DNA of 64,000 nt from Isoetes taiwanensis (GCA_021234155.1 JAJEKV010000093.1:1114001-1178000); one strand, 5' to 3'. Shown: positions 44,391 to 55,739, counted from the stretch's first letter. Notes: generated from the letters alone by a model not told the origin. Numbers and translations are program-made.

Positions 44391-45678
44391 TCACCAGACG
44401 GTCAACATGGATGGGATGTGTAAAAGATTGGCCAAGTGGGTAGTTGTCTGCATACTTGATTGCCTACTCATTGCCTCCAGCTGCGATTTCTTTTTGGAGT
44501 CTTTTTTTGCCAAAATGCCATCAACTGTTGCAGCTGGGATGTCCTTTCCTAAGTCCAGCAATCTTCGTACATCCCTGATATCATTTTGATGCTTCAACTC
44601 TTTCAGGTAGTAACTTGGAGAAGGTCCTCGCAAAGCTCTCCTCACTGCAGACACCCCTTCACTTATAGATCTTTGGGAGAGCGGTATTTTGAGGCCATCC
44701 ATACTTGAAACATGACTCAACACTCCGTCCTTCTTCATCGGACCATCTTTGAAAGCGCCCGGCATGTATAATTCGACGAGATCTTTCTTGTGGTTCTTCA
44801 CAACCTCCACTAGGAGTTGACAACATATGTCATCCTGATCCTCACAAGTGATAAGAATACCTTGTTTCTTCATAAGATCGGTCTCTTTCTAACACAAGAT
44901 CCACCTTAGCATTTGTTTTGCCTACATCAACATACCACTCCGCACTGTCATCCATCTTCTCCTCCGGGCATGGAGGATCTGTGTCTGCTCTGATAATGGA
45001 TCCGCTATCATCCATCAACAATGCATAGGATACTGCGTCCTCATTAGGCTTTCCCTTCTTATGTGAGCTTGAGCTCGCTGGAGTATCTTCCGAGCCTCTT
45101 GCTTTCTTAGGAGGAGGTGTAGCAACTACCAATCGATTTTGTCTCTTCCTCCCTGCAAACGAGGGTGCAATACATGCTTAGCGCGATTTCGAGAGGTCAT
45201 TCAATCCGGCATACAGTCGCCAATTACAGACATGCACTCAAAAGGCGTGACAATTACAGCAGGCCGAACAGTCACTCGAAGGCAGGCCAACTAAACACGG
45301 TCATACCAATTTACACACAGGTGGACAAATTATAGACAGAACAGTTAATCACGAGCAGGACAATTTAACACAGGAGGGACATTAATTATGCAAATGCAAA
45401 TTTAAGTCACTGCTGTAAAATGAATAGACAGAAGGAGTATGAGCAGCTATAGAAATGATAGACATGAGTATGAGCAGCTATAGAAATTTAAGTCACTGCT
45501 ACAAAAATACTAGACAGGAGTATAGGCAGAAGATTTATTGACAATAAATATCTGAGCAAACACGCGCACACTAATCAGAGCAATGAACAGATGCCTAAAC
45601 ACTTGAACAATACTGACCTTGAACAGCTTCTCTCGTGGCCCGGCCTGAGTTTGGAGCAGCACGACCTTTGGGCGGCAT
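44391..45678 (-). CDS. Two-exon Lys-rich nuclear-like protein, unknown (frame break)
   Basis: Exon 1 (45678-45618) encodes MPPKGRAAPNSGRATREAVQ and ends CAAG/GTCAGT. Exon 2 starts at 45152 after TTTGCAG in matching phase with RKRQNRLVV, PPPKKARG, a Ser run and SSHKKGKPNED, all typical of a nuclear protein. It continues EEKMDDSAEWYVDVG to DLVLERD near 44885. There the frame slips by one base, and the remaining 160 codons to 44391 run open in the new frame (KKQGILITCEDQDDICC, VELYMPGAFKDG, SEGVSAVRRALRG, a KKDSKKKSQ patch). So it is one base from a continuous protein of about 245 residues. No family recognised. It shares a divergent upstream region with the DUF8039-like gene at 46219. Confidence 0.5.
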
Positions 45679-45836
45679 CTTCGCGACGATCTTGAGTGCC
45701 TCGGAGTTCTTGAGTTCTTGAGCGCCTCGGAGTTCTTGAGCATCTCGGCAATCAAAAAGCAAGAAATGACATTCAAAAACTTATATAGATTTCCATAAGT
45801 TTAGTAGGTCGGCTTTGGATCGACGAGGTTTCATTT

Positions 45837-45966
45837 GGATCGACTTTTGATCGACCGGTCCGATAGAAGCGGCGGTTATTTAAATTTTGGATCGACTTTT
45901 CATCGACGGTCCGATAGAAGCGAGCGGTTATTTAAATTTCGCGGATCGACTTTTAATCGACGGTCA
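45837..45966. repeat. 53-bp tandem repeat between divergent genes
   Basis: GGATCGACTTTTGATCGACC, then GGTCCGATAGAAGCG and GCGGTTATTTAAATTT, begins at 45837, 45889 and 45943 (third copy partial). Periods 52 and 54. It lies between the starts at 45678 (minus) and 46219 (plus), so it may be a shared regulatory region. Confidence 0.9.
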
Positions 45967-46218
45967 GCAATCTTACGATTGAGTCTAATGGACGGGACGC
46001 GATTGTACGAGCATTAAATGGCTCTACGACCGTCGTATTGTCAAATCCCATAATTAAATTTCACTCGGTAGGTAAAAAGCGGTACAATTAATCGGATAAT
46101 TTGAAACTACCACCTAATCTTGCCGCTTGACCTTTCTTGTCATTCGAACTTCGAAAGAACTGGGAAGAACAGGAAGAACTCAAAGAACAAGAACACGGAA
46201 GAAGCCGGCGCCTGAGCG

Positions 46219-46687
46219 ATGTCGAGCGCCTTCATGTAAGTTCATCTACTCTTCCAGATCCCAAGCTCCAAATTAATCCAATGATTTTGCGAGATTGAAC
46301 AGCGTTGGAGAAGAATGTTACATGCTGACGACGAATTTGAAGAGGAGGGTGGAAAATTGCAAGATAGAATCAGTCGATCCGGAAGCAATATGCCATGGCG
46401 TTCCTCTTGGAAATGATCATGTGAAGATCCTAATAACCAGTTGCTATTTCAACGACGAAGCATTACCCAGAAGGCATCCCGATGGAGACACAGTGGGTGA
46501 AAGCATCGGAACCTTTGTTGCATGGCCAGTAATTCGCTTAAAGAAGGTGAGTTTCATTTTCTTGGAAGAAATAGAGGAAGATACATCAGCAAAAGTAGAT
46601 ATCCGACAAATAAAAGAAGCACAGGAAGCTGGGAAATGGGCCATTTATAGGAACGGCCAGGTAATTATCCGTGATAGAAAAGAATAG
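46219..46687 (+). CDS. DUF8039-like domain protein, short
   Basis: Two exons splice in phase: ATG at 46219 gives MSSAF, donor at 46236 (TTCAT/GTAAGT), acceptor CAG at 46300-46302, then VGEECYMLTTNLKRRVENC. The core DPEAICHGVPLGNDHVKILI, with a later GESIGTFVAWP, matches DUF8039, found in plant proteins linked to CACTA/En-Spm-like transposons; function unknown. It is related to the VNDERLG segments at 8.0 and 60.1 kb. The protein would be about 135 residues and ends at TAG (46685), only some 30 bases before LINE coding begins, so the LINE may have cut off the rest of a larger gene. Confidence 0.55.
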
Positions 46688-46718
46688 AGATTTCGGGTAG
46701 GCATTATCATGAGCTGCT

Positions 46719-48206
46719 GTGATCTCCATTGGATGTTGGAATGTTAAGGGACCGATCGGTGTAAGTAGCAGTATTGAATTATTAGAGACTGTAAATCTGG
46801 ACATTCTATTCATATTAGAGACATGGGAACATCAGTGTGGCAGGCTGCCGCCTGTAAAGGGTTATGACACTCACTCTATATGGAATCCTAAGCCACATAG
46901 AGGACGTCCTTTCGGCGGAATAGCATGCATGATTCATTCTAGATTAACAGGACACACCTCTTTGATGTATGAAGATGTAGATGATAAGCAATTTCTGGTT
47001 ATTAAAATTAAGGCACCCTTCTTATTTTCAGATCGAGACCTACTCTTAGTAGCTTGTTATGTCTCTCCTGCAACCTATCAAAGATCAGATGGATTATTGG
47101 CAAAGATGGGACTCAAAATTTCGGAATGGCAACAAACATACGATGTGATTCTGATTGGTGACTTAAATGGCTGGACTGGGGATCTTCAAGCTCCAAAAGT
47201 TTTTGTGGATTTTGAACCTAGCACATTATGTATGGAGTCATGGAATTTGACTCGAAGGAGCTGCCATAAGGAGTGCAATGTAGCAGGCCAGCAGATTTTA
47301 AACCTTTGCTCATCCTTGAATATGGTGATTTTTAATGGGACCTTTCCTGACTCAGATGGCTTCACTTTTAGAAGTGAAAATTCGGACACATTTACCTATT
47401 CCACTTTGGATTACCTGATTGGTGAACCTCGCATGATGGATATGGTCCAGGATTTCAAAATCGGTAGCTTTTCCGGTGATAGTGATCATGCTCCTCTCTT
47501 TCTTAAGGTAGTTGCACGCATCTCCCAACCAACCATTCATGGCAAATTCCGAACTGTTTACAGAGCATCTCGAAGGGAGATATTCCACTAGGCAATTCTC
47601 AAGGGGCTACCGGGCATATATACACTGAGCAGCATCCATGCCAAAGCTTTTGCCCTTAACAGACTCTTAATAAATACAGTAAAGCAAGTATATGGGGTGC
47701 ATCCTATGAACCGTGGGACTCAGCCTCGGAATGCCTGGTATGACGTTGACCTGAAGCAAGCCAAGAGACAAATTGATTCACCTTCCAATCTGCGTGTATA
47801 TAAACAATTGGTTAAAGCAAAGAAGAAATTGTGGATCCAGGCACACCAGAAATACTTGGAGATGCAGTCAAAACACTCCGGCAAATGGTTTTGGAAACAG
47901 TTGGCCCCTCCAGCTAAGGAGTTAGCTCTGACTGATCCGCAGATATGGAAAGCTTATGCTTTGCATTTATATTTCAAAGGGGAGGACAGTTTGCATTTAC
48001 CAGAGGAAGTAAATTCCAGTTTTGTGGTTACTCTTGAGGATGTTAAAAATGGGATTACCCGGTCTTTCAAAGGGAAGTCACATGATATTGATGGTTTAAT
48101 AGTGGAACACATTCAAGATGGAGGTGAGGAACTAGCTAGTTTAACTCTAATATGTTCAATCAAGCCATCAAGGACGGGTTCCCCGAGGCTTGGACAACTA
48201 GTCTGA
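46719..48206 (+). pseudogene. LINE 1 AP-endonuclease and linker
   Basis: An exonuclease-endonuclease-phosphatase domain that would nick target DNA for primed reverse transcription. Catalytic landmarks are intact: WNVKG, ILETWEH, VILIGDLNGW, YSTLDYLIG and the final SDHAPLFL. After TAG (47589-47591) the same frame continues through a basic linker (LKQAKRQIDSP, KAKKKLWIQAHQ) into the start of RT (KGKSHDIDGL) until a frame change near 48150. Only one nonsense codon separates endonuclease and RT start. Confidence 0.88.
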
Positions 48207-49028
48207 TACATTCCATTCATAAGCACGGAGATGCATTGCTGCCACAGAATTATAGGACCATAATGATCAGCCCTATATTGGCCAAATTGTTTGGTAAAAT
48301 TTTTGACTTGAAGTTAACCACTTGGGGGCAAAGACATAGCGTAAGAGCACGGGGGCAAGCAGGCTTCGGACGAGGCTTCTCTTGTATTGATCATTTGCTC
48401 ACATTCCAAACTTTATTGGAAGAGGCCAAATCAAAAGGAAAACCGCTTATATATTGCTTTGTCGATTTCGCCAAAGCATTTGATACAGTTCCCCGCCAGA
48501 AATCTTGGATCGGTTGATTCAACTAGGTGTTCCGAAGGAATGGGTTTTGGCGATAGAGAGAATGTATGAATCAGTACGTGGCAGAGTGGTGACACCAACT
48601 GGAGAATCTGAATTGATCACTAGTGATGTTGGAGTAAAACAAGGTTGCACACTCTCTCCCACTTTATTCGGATTATATATTGACCCGGTTGGAGGGTTTT
48701 CTCAAGGATTCAGGATATCGCTTCCCCGCGCCTCTTCCATGAGTTAATAATTCTTCTCTTATATGCTGATGACTTGCTTCTGTTCTCACATACAGTGAGG
48801 GATTTGCAAAAACAACTAGACACACTAGGGGAATTCTGCTCTCAGTTTGGTTTGGCGGTTAACTTAGATAAGACTAAGGTCTTAAGTTTTGGGGTGAAAC
48901 ATTTTGCTCATTCTATCGAGGGAATTTGGTGCAACCAACTCAGTCATACAAATACTTGGGACATGAAATATTTTTCGGCCGCAAACCTTGGACGAAAGGT
49001 GTTGACATTAGACATGCAGCAGCCTTGA
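48152..49028 (+). pseudogene. LINE 1 reverse transcriptase
   Basis: RT motifs appear in order across three frames: NYRTIMISPILAKLFGKI, RGQAGFGRGFSCIDHL, YCFVDFAKAFDTVPR (first catalytic Asp), VGVKQGCTLSPTLFGLYID and LLYADDLLLF at about 48758-48785 with both Asp residues. Frame changes lie near 48500 and 48715, and text after 48900 degenerates. Confidence 0.9.
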
Positions 49029-49444
49029 AGGCATTCTATGCTCTTGCAAACATTTGCCGTCATGCGCACATCACTTTCTTGGCCTCTCAGGAAAAAGCTG
49101 TTTGAGACTCTTGTAGCTTTTTGTCATTTTATATGCTAGCGAGGTTTGGGGGCCTTCACTATGTAGGTCTAAATGGCTGGAACTTGAATCTATCCGGAAG
49201 ACTTGGTACGCACATGACCTTAAAGGTGAAGAGAGAGGGTCCCTTATGAAGTGATGCTATATGATAGCGGCTCATATCATTTGGAAATTCAGTCCATGAG
49301 CAATGTCTTGAGATACTTGGATCAAAAAAAGAGAGTAAATGATGAATCTCTCGATATGCTTGACTATTAATACAAAAATTTGTGAAATTAGAGGGTAGAT
49401 GGCAAAAGCGGTTGGTACAAGGATTTGAACAAAAGGTTTAACCA

Positions 49445-49900
49445 TTGGAACTTGGCCATCTCCCATACTCGGATGAGTTTAAGATGCGTGCCTTCGATGC
49501 ATCTTGTGACTTATCCAACAAAAAGAAGGCGCAATATTACATTAGAGACTTTAACCCTAAAGCACTCATAGTATACAACCATATGCAGCCTACATACATA
49601 GCATGTTCCTTGGGCAAATACGAGCAATTGCATGTATGCGGATGAGCTCCAGATCTAATGATTGAGAAAGGTAGATGGATGAAGCTGGAAGAAGATCACG
49701 AATTTGTATCTGTCGGGGAAGGGGTAGAATCAGAGCATCACGCTATCTACCTATGTCATAGGCATGATGCTCTACGTGCCAAATATTCTATGATACCCTA
49801 GAATTTACCCATGGACGAAGTTGTTCCAACATCATCCCGCACTTCCTCATTTGGGTTGTTTCCTTGGGAACTCTTGCATGACACAAGAGATAAAGAAGTA
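49445..49900 (+). pseudogene. LINE 1 C-terminal region
   Basis: GHLPYSDEFKMRAFDASCDL and SNKKKAQYYIRDFNP, a stop at 49643, then an in-frame continuation (LMIEKGRWMKLEEDH and HAIYLCHRHDALR). This resembles the C-terminal region after RT in some plant LINEs. Function unclear. A shuffled region (49029-49444) with short frames separates it from RT. Confidence 0.45.
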
Positions 49901-50150
49901 TAATTTTCGACAACTTTTGTGACATATTATGGCATGTTTGTCCCATAGCCTACGGGCTTTTTATTTGGGCGTTAATAAACTTTATTATTATTATTACTAA
50001 GATGCACAAGGCTGATTACGTCATATGTATGAAATTAAAAACGCTTGCATACCCGGACCATTCATTCAAAATTTCAAAACTATAAGGCCCTGCCGGACCG
50101 GACCATTCGGGAAAATTTAAAAACACTAGACACTCTTTACATTGTTTTAA

Positions 50151-51680
50151 TTTTTTTTTTTTTTTTGAAGGAAAGCGTATTATATTGAATGATTAAACAT
50201 TTATGTACATACGGTTGAGTATGGAGCTACTACCACTTCTACGATCCATGAATAGAAGTCCATACTCGAGCCTAGTGCTCTTAGAATCCCTCTCAACATC
50301 TTCTCCAAAGGATACTACGAGGAGAGGAGGACTAAGTTTCTAGACTCTAATGATGCAACAAAGGGCCGACTCTTTGGACAAGAGCTACCCGGCCTCTTCT
50401 CTAGAGCGGATACTATGGGAGCACAACTCTTGTCTTTCACCATGCCCCAACTGCATCATAGCTTCAAAAGGTTGGCCCTAAGATAAGCGAGAATAAACCA
50501 AACTTGAGTTAGAGAGCCATAGAAGAGCGAAGCGACCAAGTGCACTCGATCGCCACCGGCCCGGGGAACATAGGATCCTCTCATGCGTGCTCCTCCCGAA
50601 TATAGTGGTGGCCAAGCTAGCATCACGTAGCGATACTATAGGGAGTGTGCCCCGTACGCATGACACTCAACCTTCTTCTCACTAAGCGGACCAAACAAGG
50701 GCACCACCGCTAGAATCCTAAATCATGCGGGCCCATCGCATCTAGCTATGCCGAGGTCTTGTCTTCTGCAAAACCAAGAACAAAGAAACATTTCTAGGGT
50801 CTCCGCCCACTAGAAGCCCATGGCTCTCAATCTACACATCACATCCCGACCGTCGATTACTCAAGCCACCCCTTTTTGGGAAAGGGAAGTGCGGGCCCCG
50901 CTACATATTAAGCAGGACTACCACAAAATCTTCCAAATAATTGCGAGGCCATTATGAAGAGCTGCTCCACTTTTACCAATAGATCTTATTCTTGCCAAGT
51001 CCGGCTTTTGCCGAGAGAAAGTTTATAGACAAGTACTAGAAATGAAAGCATCCTCTTCTTCTTCCTTACCATAGTACTCTGAGAAGAGCATCATTCTTTT
51101 CACCACTTATACACTTGACCTTAAAGATCCCTTCCAAAGCGATGTTCTAGCAAAGTTTACGTACTAAGCAAGTGCTCTCCTTCTTCCTCGGTGAATACTA
51201 CGACTCGCTTGCATTTTTTCCTAAAGACTATAACCCTTCTCCCGGTAGGCATACTAGGAGTAACCAAGAAAAGACTTCTTTAAAAAGTAGAGCTCCTCCC
51301 AAAAACTTGACCACTAACCTGAAGCCACTCCCCCGGTAGGAAACCTTGTGGAAGATGCAGAGATATATCAGTGAGAAAACCCGGGTATTCCATCCTTGCC
51401 AAGCAACACGAAGCTCCCGGATCGTTAGAAGTGAAAAATAAGGAAGGAAGGTTTCACGGTTATTAGCACAAAGGGAACGAAAGAATGGAAAACCCACCGT
51501 GTACAAATCTGCAGACCACGTTCTCTCGGCTTGGGATCCCTAGTGGCCCTCCAAAGAAATCTGCCGGAAGAATGGTTCTTCAGCGCAGAGAGCGACCATA
51601 GCCGTCTCTCCTCTGAGTTTCCGAAACCGGCGCCATCGCCCGGCCCGTTATCGGCCATCGGTATTTCATTTTTTAACCTC
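50151..51680 (-). mobile_element. Poly(A) retroposon with 12-bp target duplication
   Basis: T16 at 50151-50166 is the poly(A) tail of a minus-strand element whose 5' end is at 51680. ACATTGTTTTAA flanks it at 50139-50150 and 51681-51692. At its 5' end the minus strand reads MADNGPGDGAGFGNSEERRL, like the start of a LINE ORF1; further frames (for example 51506-51228, RLVVKFLGGALLF) could be worn ORF1 text. No RT was found in the 1.5 kb, so it is probably an internally deleted, non-autonomous LINE copy. Confidence 0.75.
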
Positions 51681-51692
51681 ACATTGTTTTAA

Positions 51693-52287
51693 TTACATCC
51701 GTGTGTTATTCATTTGTGTGTTGTTCCTCGATAGTCTCAAATCTTTGGGAGAATAGTCTCAAATCTTTGTTGTAACAAGATAAGCCAAGACACACAAGAA
51801 TCGGCAAATAAGATGGTGCGGCTATTGGGATATTACCCAAAATGGCTTCGAGGTGCAACTCTCATTCTCGGTGAGCATTCTCCATTTCAAGCCCCTCCGA
51901 GCCACGACACAACTCATTGAATAAGCCTATGCTTTAGCCTAGCCTATACGGGGAGGAACTTCGGGGTTGAATACTGCGCCCGCGTATGTTGATTGAATCT
52001 GGCGCCCGGCGCGAATTCATAAATCTGTAAGTTAGAGAAAAAACAAATTAGTGATTTCGGCGCCATGGCGAATACCATTCATTGTAATTTATATCGCGAT
52101 GACTTGGCATTAGCAGAAGTCTTATGAATTGTAAACTCATTTAATGCATTAAAAAAATTAGCAGGTCTTTGTTATGAAATATTAAGATACGAAAGCTAGT
52201 TACTGTATGCAATTCACGCCATGCGTGTATCACAGATTGTACTTTTAAAGCGTTCTTGTAATTTCTTGAAGTTGTATTTGTAATTAT
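51693..52287. other. No gene seen
   Basis: Mixed-composition spacer. It contains AATTCACGCC followed by ATGCGTGTAT (about 52210), a diverged copy of the inner word of the adjacent inverted-repeat element. Confidence 0.4.
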
Positions 52288-52510
52288 TAAATTTGAGAGC
52301 GCTGAAGTGAAATCACGCCAGACGCGAAATATATTTGTGTGCAAAATGTTTACATTATGCATGGGTCCAATACGCTGACGTGAGCGCATAAAGCTAATTA
52401 CTGTATGTAATTCACGCCAGGCGTGTATTGGACTGCTTGACAATTTAAACATTTTGCACACAAACATATTTGGCGTCTGGCGTGATCTCACTTCAGCTCT
52501 CTCAAAATTA
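52288..52510. mobile_element. MITE-like 223-bp inverted repeat
   Basis: Arms of about 64 bases (52288-52352 and 52446-52510) pair with few mismatches: GCTGAAGTGAAATCACGCCA in the left arm against TGGCGTGATCTCACTTCAGC in the right. The loop holds AATTCACGCCAGGCGTGTAT, itself a small palindrome. TTA lies at both outer edges, compatible with a 3-bp TTA/TAA duplication as made by PIF/Harbinger transposases. No coding capacity. Confidence 0.75.
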
Positions 52511-52609
52511 AGAATGAAAAGAGCCGAATTCAAAAGCGACTTACTCAAGAAATTACGGTTATGCTTTCAAGTTAGAGTTGACACTAAAGAAACATATTGC
52601 GGTCATTAA

Positions 52610-52623
52610 ATCCTCGAATTGCC
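52610..52623. repeat. Target-site duplication of LINE 2, left
   Basis: ATCCTCGAATTGCC, identical to 58581-58594. Confidence 0.88.
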
Positions 52624-53115
52624 GCACGTAAGACTCAAACCTCAAACATGATTAGGAAGAAATTATTTGGTAAGAATTTCAGAGATCGACATCCAGGCAA
52701 ACCAATCCTCGGATGTCCAAAGAAGCCAAGAGCTAAACCTCCTCGTGTCCAATATGTAACCCCGTGAAATAGCCCAACACCGCAAATGAAACTAGATTCT
52801 CAATGGTCCGAACATGCCCGGTATGATCAATATCTATCCATGGAGTCTCTGGAAGAGTCTGCCTCGCAAGTCAACAGTGATGATCCTCCACAAACTTGAG
52901 CTTCTTGAACTTGGAGGGTTCTACACTCAGGAGCCTTGCGCTTAATCCAATCACGAAAACCCCGTACGAAGTGATGCGAAAGCAACATTGTCATTGTTCG
53001 CCGGCCCTTCTTACGGACAGATTTGGGGGCTGCCATACGCACTCGAGAGGTATCAAGAGGCACCCCAGAGACACATCGCCTACATGCACCCTAGAAGAGG
53101 GCACATCACCGCCAA

Positions 53116-53679
53116 GTGATCCCTTCCCAAGCACAAAGGCGAGGGCATCACGCATCCGGTTTCAAAGGGGGCATGCATGATGGAATCAAGACCGAGTCTC
53201 CAAAACACAATCTACTTGGGTCTCGAATTATATTGAGAGGAAGAGCAATCCACATACCTCTCAACAGAAGGGGATTCAAGAGCTCCCTCATCTCGCCACC
53301 AATTGCATGCCACTTCCCTACGGCCAAGCCTCTTCATGCATCTTTGAGACCAGCCCTTCCCCTTTCTTTGGAGGATTCTTTCTCCTCGCCATCTCCCTTG
53401 GCTTCAGCCCCAAGCCATGAGGCTCAATCGAGCCCCCCATCACTGTCTGGCGGGGAGCCATGTCATCGGACCAGTCGGAAATCAGCTGTTTGCAGCAACA
53501 AATCACATGCAAAACAGCTGATGCTATACACCGCTGGAAAGAGCTCAGAGCAAGCTTTCCAACGAGCCCAAGCACGCCAAAATCCGACACCAGATAAGAG
53601 AGATATCACCGATCAAAGTTTTGCCGTCAGAACCCTAGCTCCAGGCGCCAGCGCCCCGCCATATCTCCAATTCAAATAA
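53116..53679 (+). CDS. Open frame in LINE 2 leader, unknown
   Basis: 187 codons, rich in Ser, Pro, Ala and Arg (SLEDSFSSPSPLASAPSHEA). Low-complexity composition; the minus strand also has a plausible frame (MAAPKSVRKKGRRTMTMLLS, 53042-52827). Neither can be chosen with confidence. Confidence 0.25.
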   Translation: MIPSQAQRRGHHASGFKGGMHDGIKTESPKHNLLGSRIILRGRAIHIPLNRRGFKSSLISPPIACHFPTAKPLHASLRPALPLSLEDSFSSPSPLASAPSHEAQSSPPSLSGGEPCHRTSRKSAVCSNKSHAKQLMLYTAGKSSEQAFQRAQARQNPTPDKRDITDQSFAVRTLAPGASAPPYLQFK

Positions 53680-53706
53680 TAATTAGTCGGGGGGTGGATA
53701 CGTTGG

Positions 53707-54237
53707 GTGATTCATATGTGTTGTATCAGTATTATACTCCAGCAATGTCCACCAGTTCTTTGTTTTTTGTTAAAATCCCGTGTTGGTTCCAGATTCGGGA
53801 TCTTCCTCGACCTGATGGTGCCTGATTTCTTGGTTTCTATGGCCAATGGCCTGGGTGTATATTTGGCTCATTCTATTGTGCAGGTCCCCAAGATCTGTGT
53901 TGCTCTGCCTGCTTTGCAGCCTGTGCCTACTTCTCTTCCAGTGCGTAGTGGTCCCTGGCATTTTCTTTTCCGATTGAAGCTTTTGAATGGCTCTGAGATC
54001 CGGCGGATGTTTCCATCTATTGTGCTACCATTTGACCTGTTGATGATCCCGCTAGTCCTATTTGGTGCTTGTGATGTGGTAGGGGTTGCAGGTGTTGATG
54101 CAGGGGCCCGGGATTCCTCGGTTCCTGAGGTCACAGGCAGAGGACTCCGTGGTGCAGTGAGTGGCGTTGGACGAGGTGGTGTGGTTGGGAGAGGTGGTGT
54201 GGGGCCAGGCGGGCGGGCTTCTTCCGGGCCCCTTTGA
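53707..54237 (+). pseudogene. LINE 2 ORF1-like (DUF4283 region)
   Basis: LMVPDFLVSMANGLGVYL, with the following VPKICVALPALQPVPTSLPV, matches the DUF4283 region of plant LINE ORF1 proteins, which bind element RNA. A Gly/Arg/Val-rich tail follows (GRGLRGAVSGVGRGGVVGRG), as in other ORF1 proteins before their zinc knuckle; no knuckle is seen. The first part of the domain is missing or out of frame. Confidence 0.6.
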
Positions 54238-54412
54238 TGGCGGGGGCTAGGGGCGTGGTGGCAAAGGGGGGCCCCGGATGATTTGGTTGTGGCTAGATCC
54301 GAGGACGTGGGGGTTGGCGGGGCTGGTGATCCTGGTTTGGGGATGTCCCCAGAGGCGGTATGCCTTTGAGCATGAGGTGGCTGGAGCAACCCGGTTGGAG
54401 GTAGAGACTAGT

Positions 54413-54545
54413 GTGGCCCATGACTCTATGGAGGTGCACAGGGGACTTCCAACACGTGTTGGAAGTGGAATATCCAAAGTTGTGGCCCATGACTCGTGGA
54501 GGTGCACGGGGACTTCCAACACGTGTTGGAAGTGGAATATCACGT
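54413..54545. repeat. 67-bp duplication with perfect 20-base palindrome
   Basis: CTTCCAACACGTGTTGGAAG at 54446-54465 and again at 54513-54532 is a perfect palindrome with an ACACGTGT (G-box) centre. The phrase GTGGCCCATGACTC before it and GTGGAATATC after it are also duplicated. Confidence 0.92.
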
Positions 54546-54662
54546 AGAGGGTACTGTGGGTCACATTGCGCGTGATTAATCCTCTGGCTCTAGATGCTTC
54601 TGTGGAGTGGGCTGGGCTGATGGGGTGGGTAGGCATGTGGGGCTGGACACTTCTCCTCTAGG

Positions 54663-55500
54663 ATGAATAGGTCGATCCTCGGTTGGAATGTGCTTGGGGG
54701 GTGCGGTCCTCTAGTAGTAAGAGGGCCGTATTTCTTTGGCACTTCGGCGGATTCGCCCGCGATATTATTTGCATTGAGGAGCATAAGTGTCACAGGGGTG
54801 ATATGTCCGACTCATGACTATGGTTGGTAGGCGTTTGGCTTTATTGCTTCTTCTTCCGGGCGGACTAGTGGGGGTACTCTTATTGCTTGGAAGATGGATG
54901 TGCAGGTCACATACTAAAAGCGTTGACGCGAGTTTGGCCGGTGGGCAATAATTAAGTGGTTGGAGGGCGGGCAAGAGTGGGGGATTGTTAATGTTTATGC
55001 CCCTAATCAGCCTTGTGGGGGTGCTTTGTAAACCCACAGCCCAGGAATAAGTTCAGGCGAGCCCTTGGTGGGCTGTGGGTTGCTTGGTTGTTGTTAGGGA
55101 TTTCAATATGGTAGAGCGAGTAGAAGATCGCTCTCTGTTTCGCACCCAGCTTGTGCAGGGATTTGAGAGGGACCCGGTGGTCTCGCTTTTTGTTGCAGGA
55201 TTTGGCCTTGGTTGAGGTCCCGGGGACTTGTCTTTCACCTATTGTAATCGGTAGATTAGTGCGGGCAGGAAAAATGCTGCTAGGCATGCCCGGTCTATGC
55301 TTCCCCATGCGCGTGGATGGTGTGCCCTCTTTTTGGCGGAGTAACGCAATGTCTACCTCCATTTTCGATCATTACCCTCGGGTTTTGTCCGGTCGGGGTG
55401 CGGTTGCCTCTCGGCCTTCTGGGGCCGTTGTTAGTTTGAACACCCCCTACGGGTCGTCGCGGATTTCTCGCCCGGTGCGGGAGTTGTGGCTTGATACTTT
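54663..55500 (+). pseudogene. LINE 2 endonuclease, badly decayed
   Basis: The ORF2 start is recognisable as MNRSILGWNVLGG at 54663 (Asn of the WNxxG motif). The rest is scattered over frames; FDHYPRVL near 55362 corresponds to the terminal SDHxP box with its Ser altered. The middle catalytic motifs could not be followed. Confidence 0.6.
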
Positions 55501-55739
55501 TTTCATCTCTGAAGGGTAATATGCGGTATGGTATTTGCGTTGGCGAGGGTGAAGCATTTTGCTAAGGTCTTTGGTAGTAAATAATGTGGGTGAGGCGGCG
55601 AGGGAGTTGCATAGTCTTTATCGGGGAGTTGGAGAAGATTCCGGCGCGACCTTCTGATGGCATTAGGGAGAATGCGTTGTTGCAGCGTATTGTTGCTTTG
55701 GAGCGAGGTTAAAGTGCATGAGGCGCTGTGAAGGCAGCC

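Larger units (their letters stand above)
46700..49995 (+). mobile_element. LINE retrotransposon 1, decayed
   Basis: Non-LTR element with endonuclease, reverse transcriptase and a C-terminal region, ending in a TTA-type tail (TTTATTATTATTATTACTAA at 49979-49998) rather than poly(A), which recalls RTE-like elements. ORF1 is not seen. The 5' end is uncertain and no target duplication was identified. Confidence 0.8.

Noticed and set aside
53868-54389. 173-codon minus frame rich in Pro and Thr
   Set aside because: It is the complement of the GC-rich ORF1-like region of LINE 2; the plus strand has the DUF4283-like match.
54247-55362. Minus-strand Pro/Thr/His-rich frames
   Set aside because: Antisense of decayed LINE 2 ORF2; no independent support.
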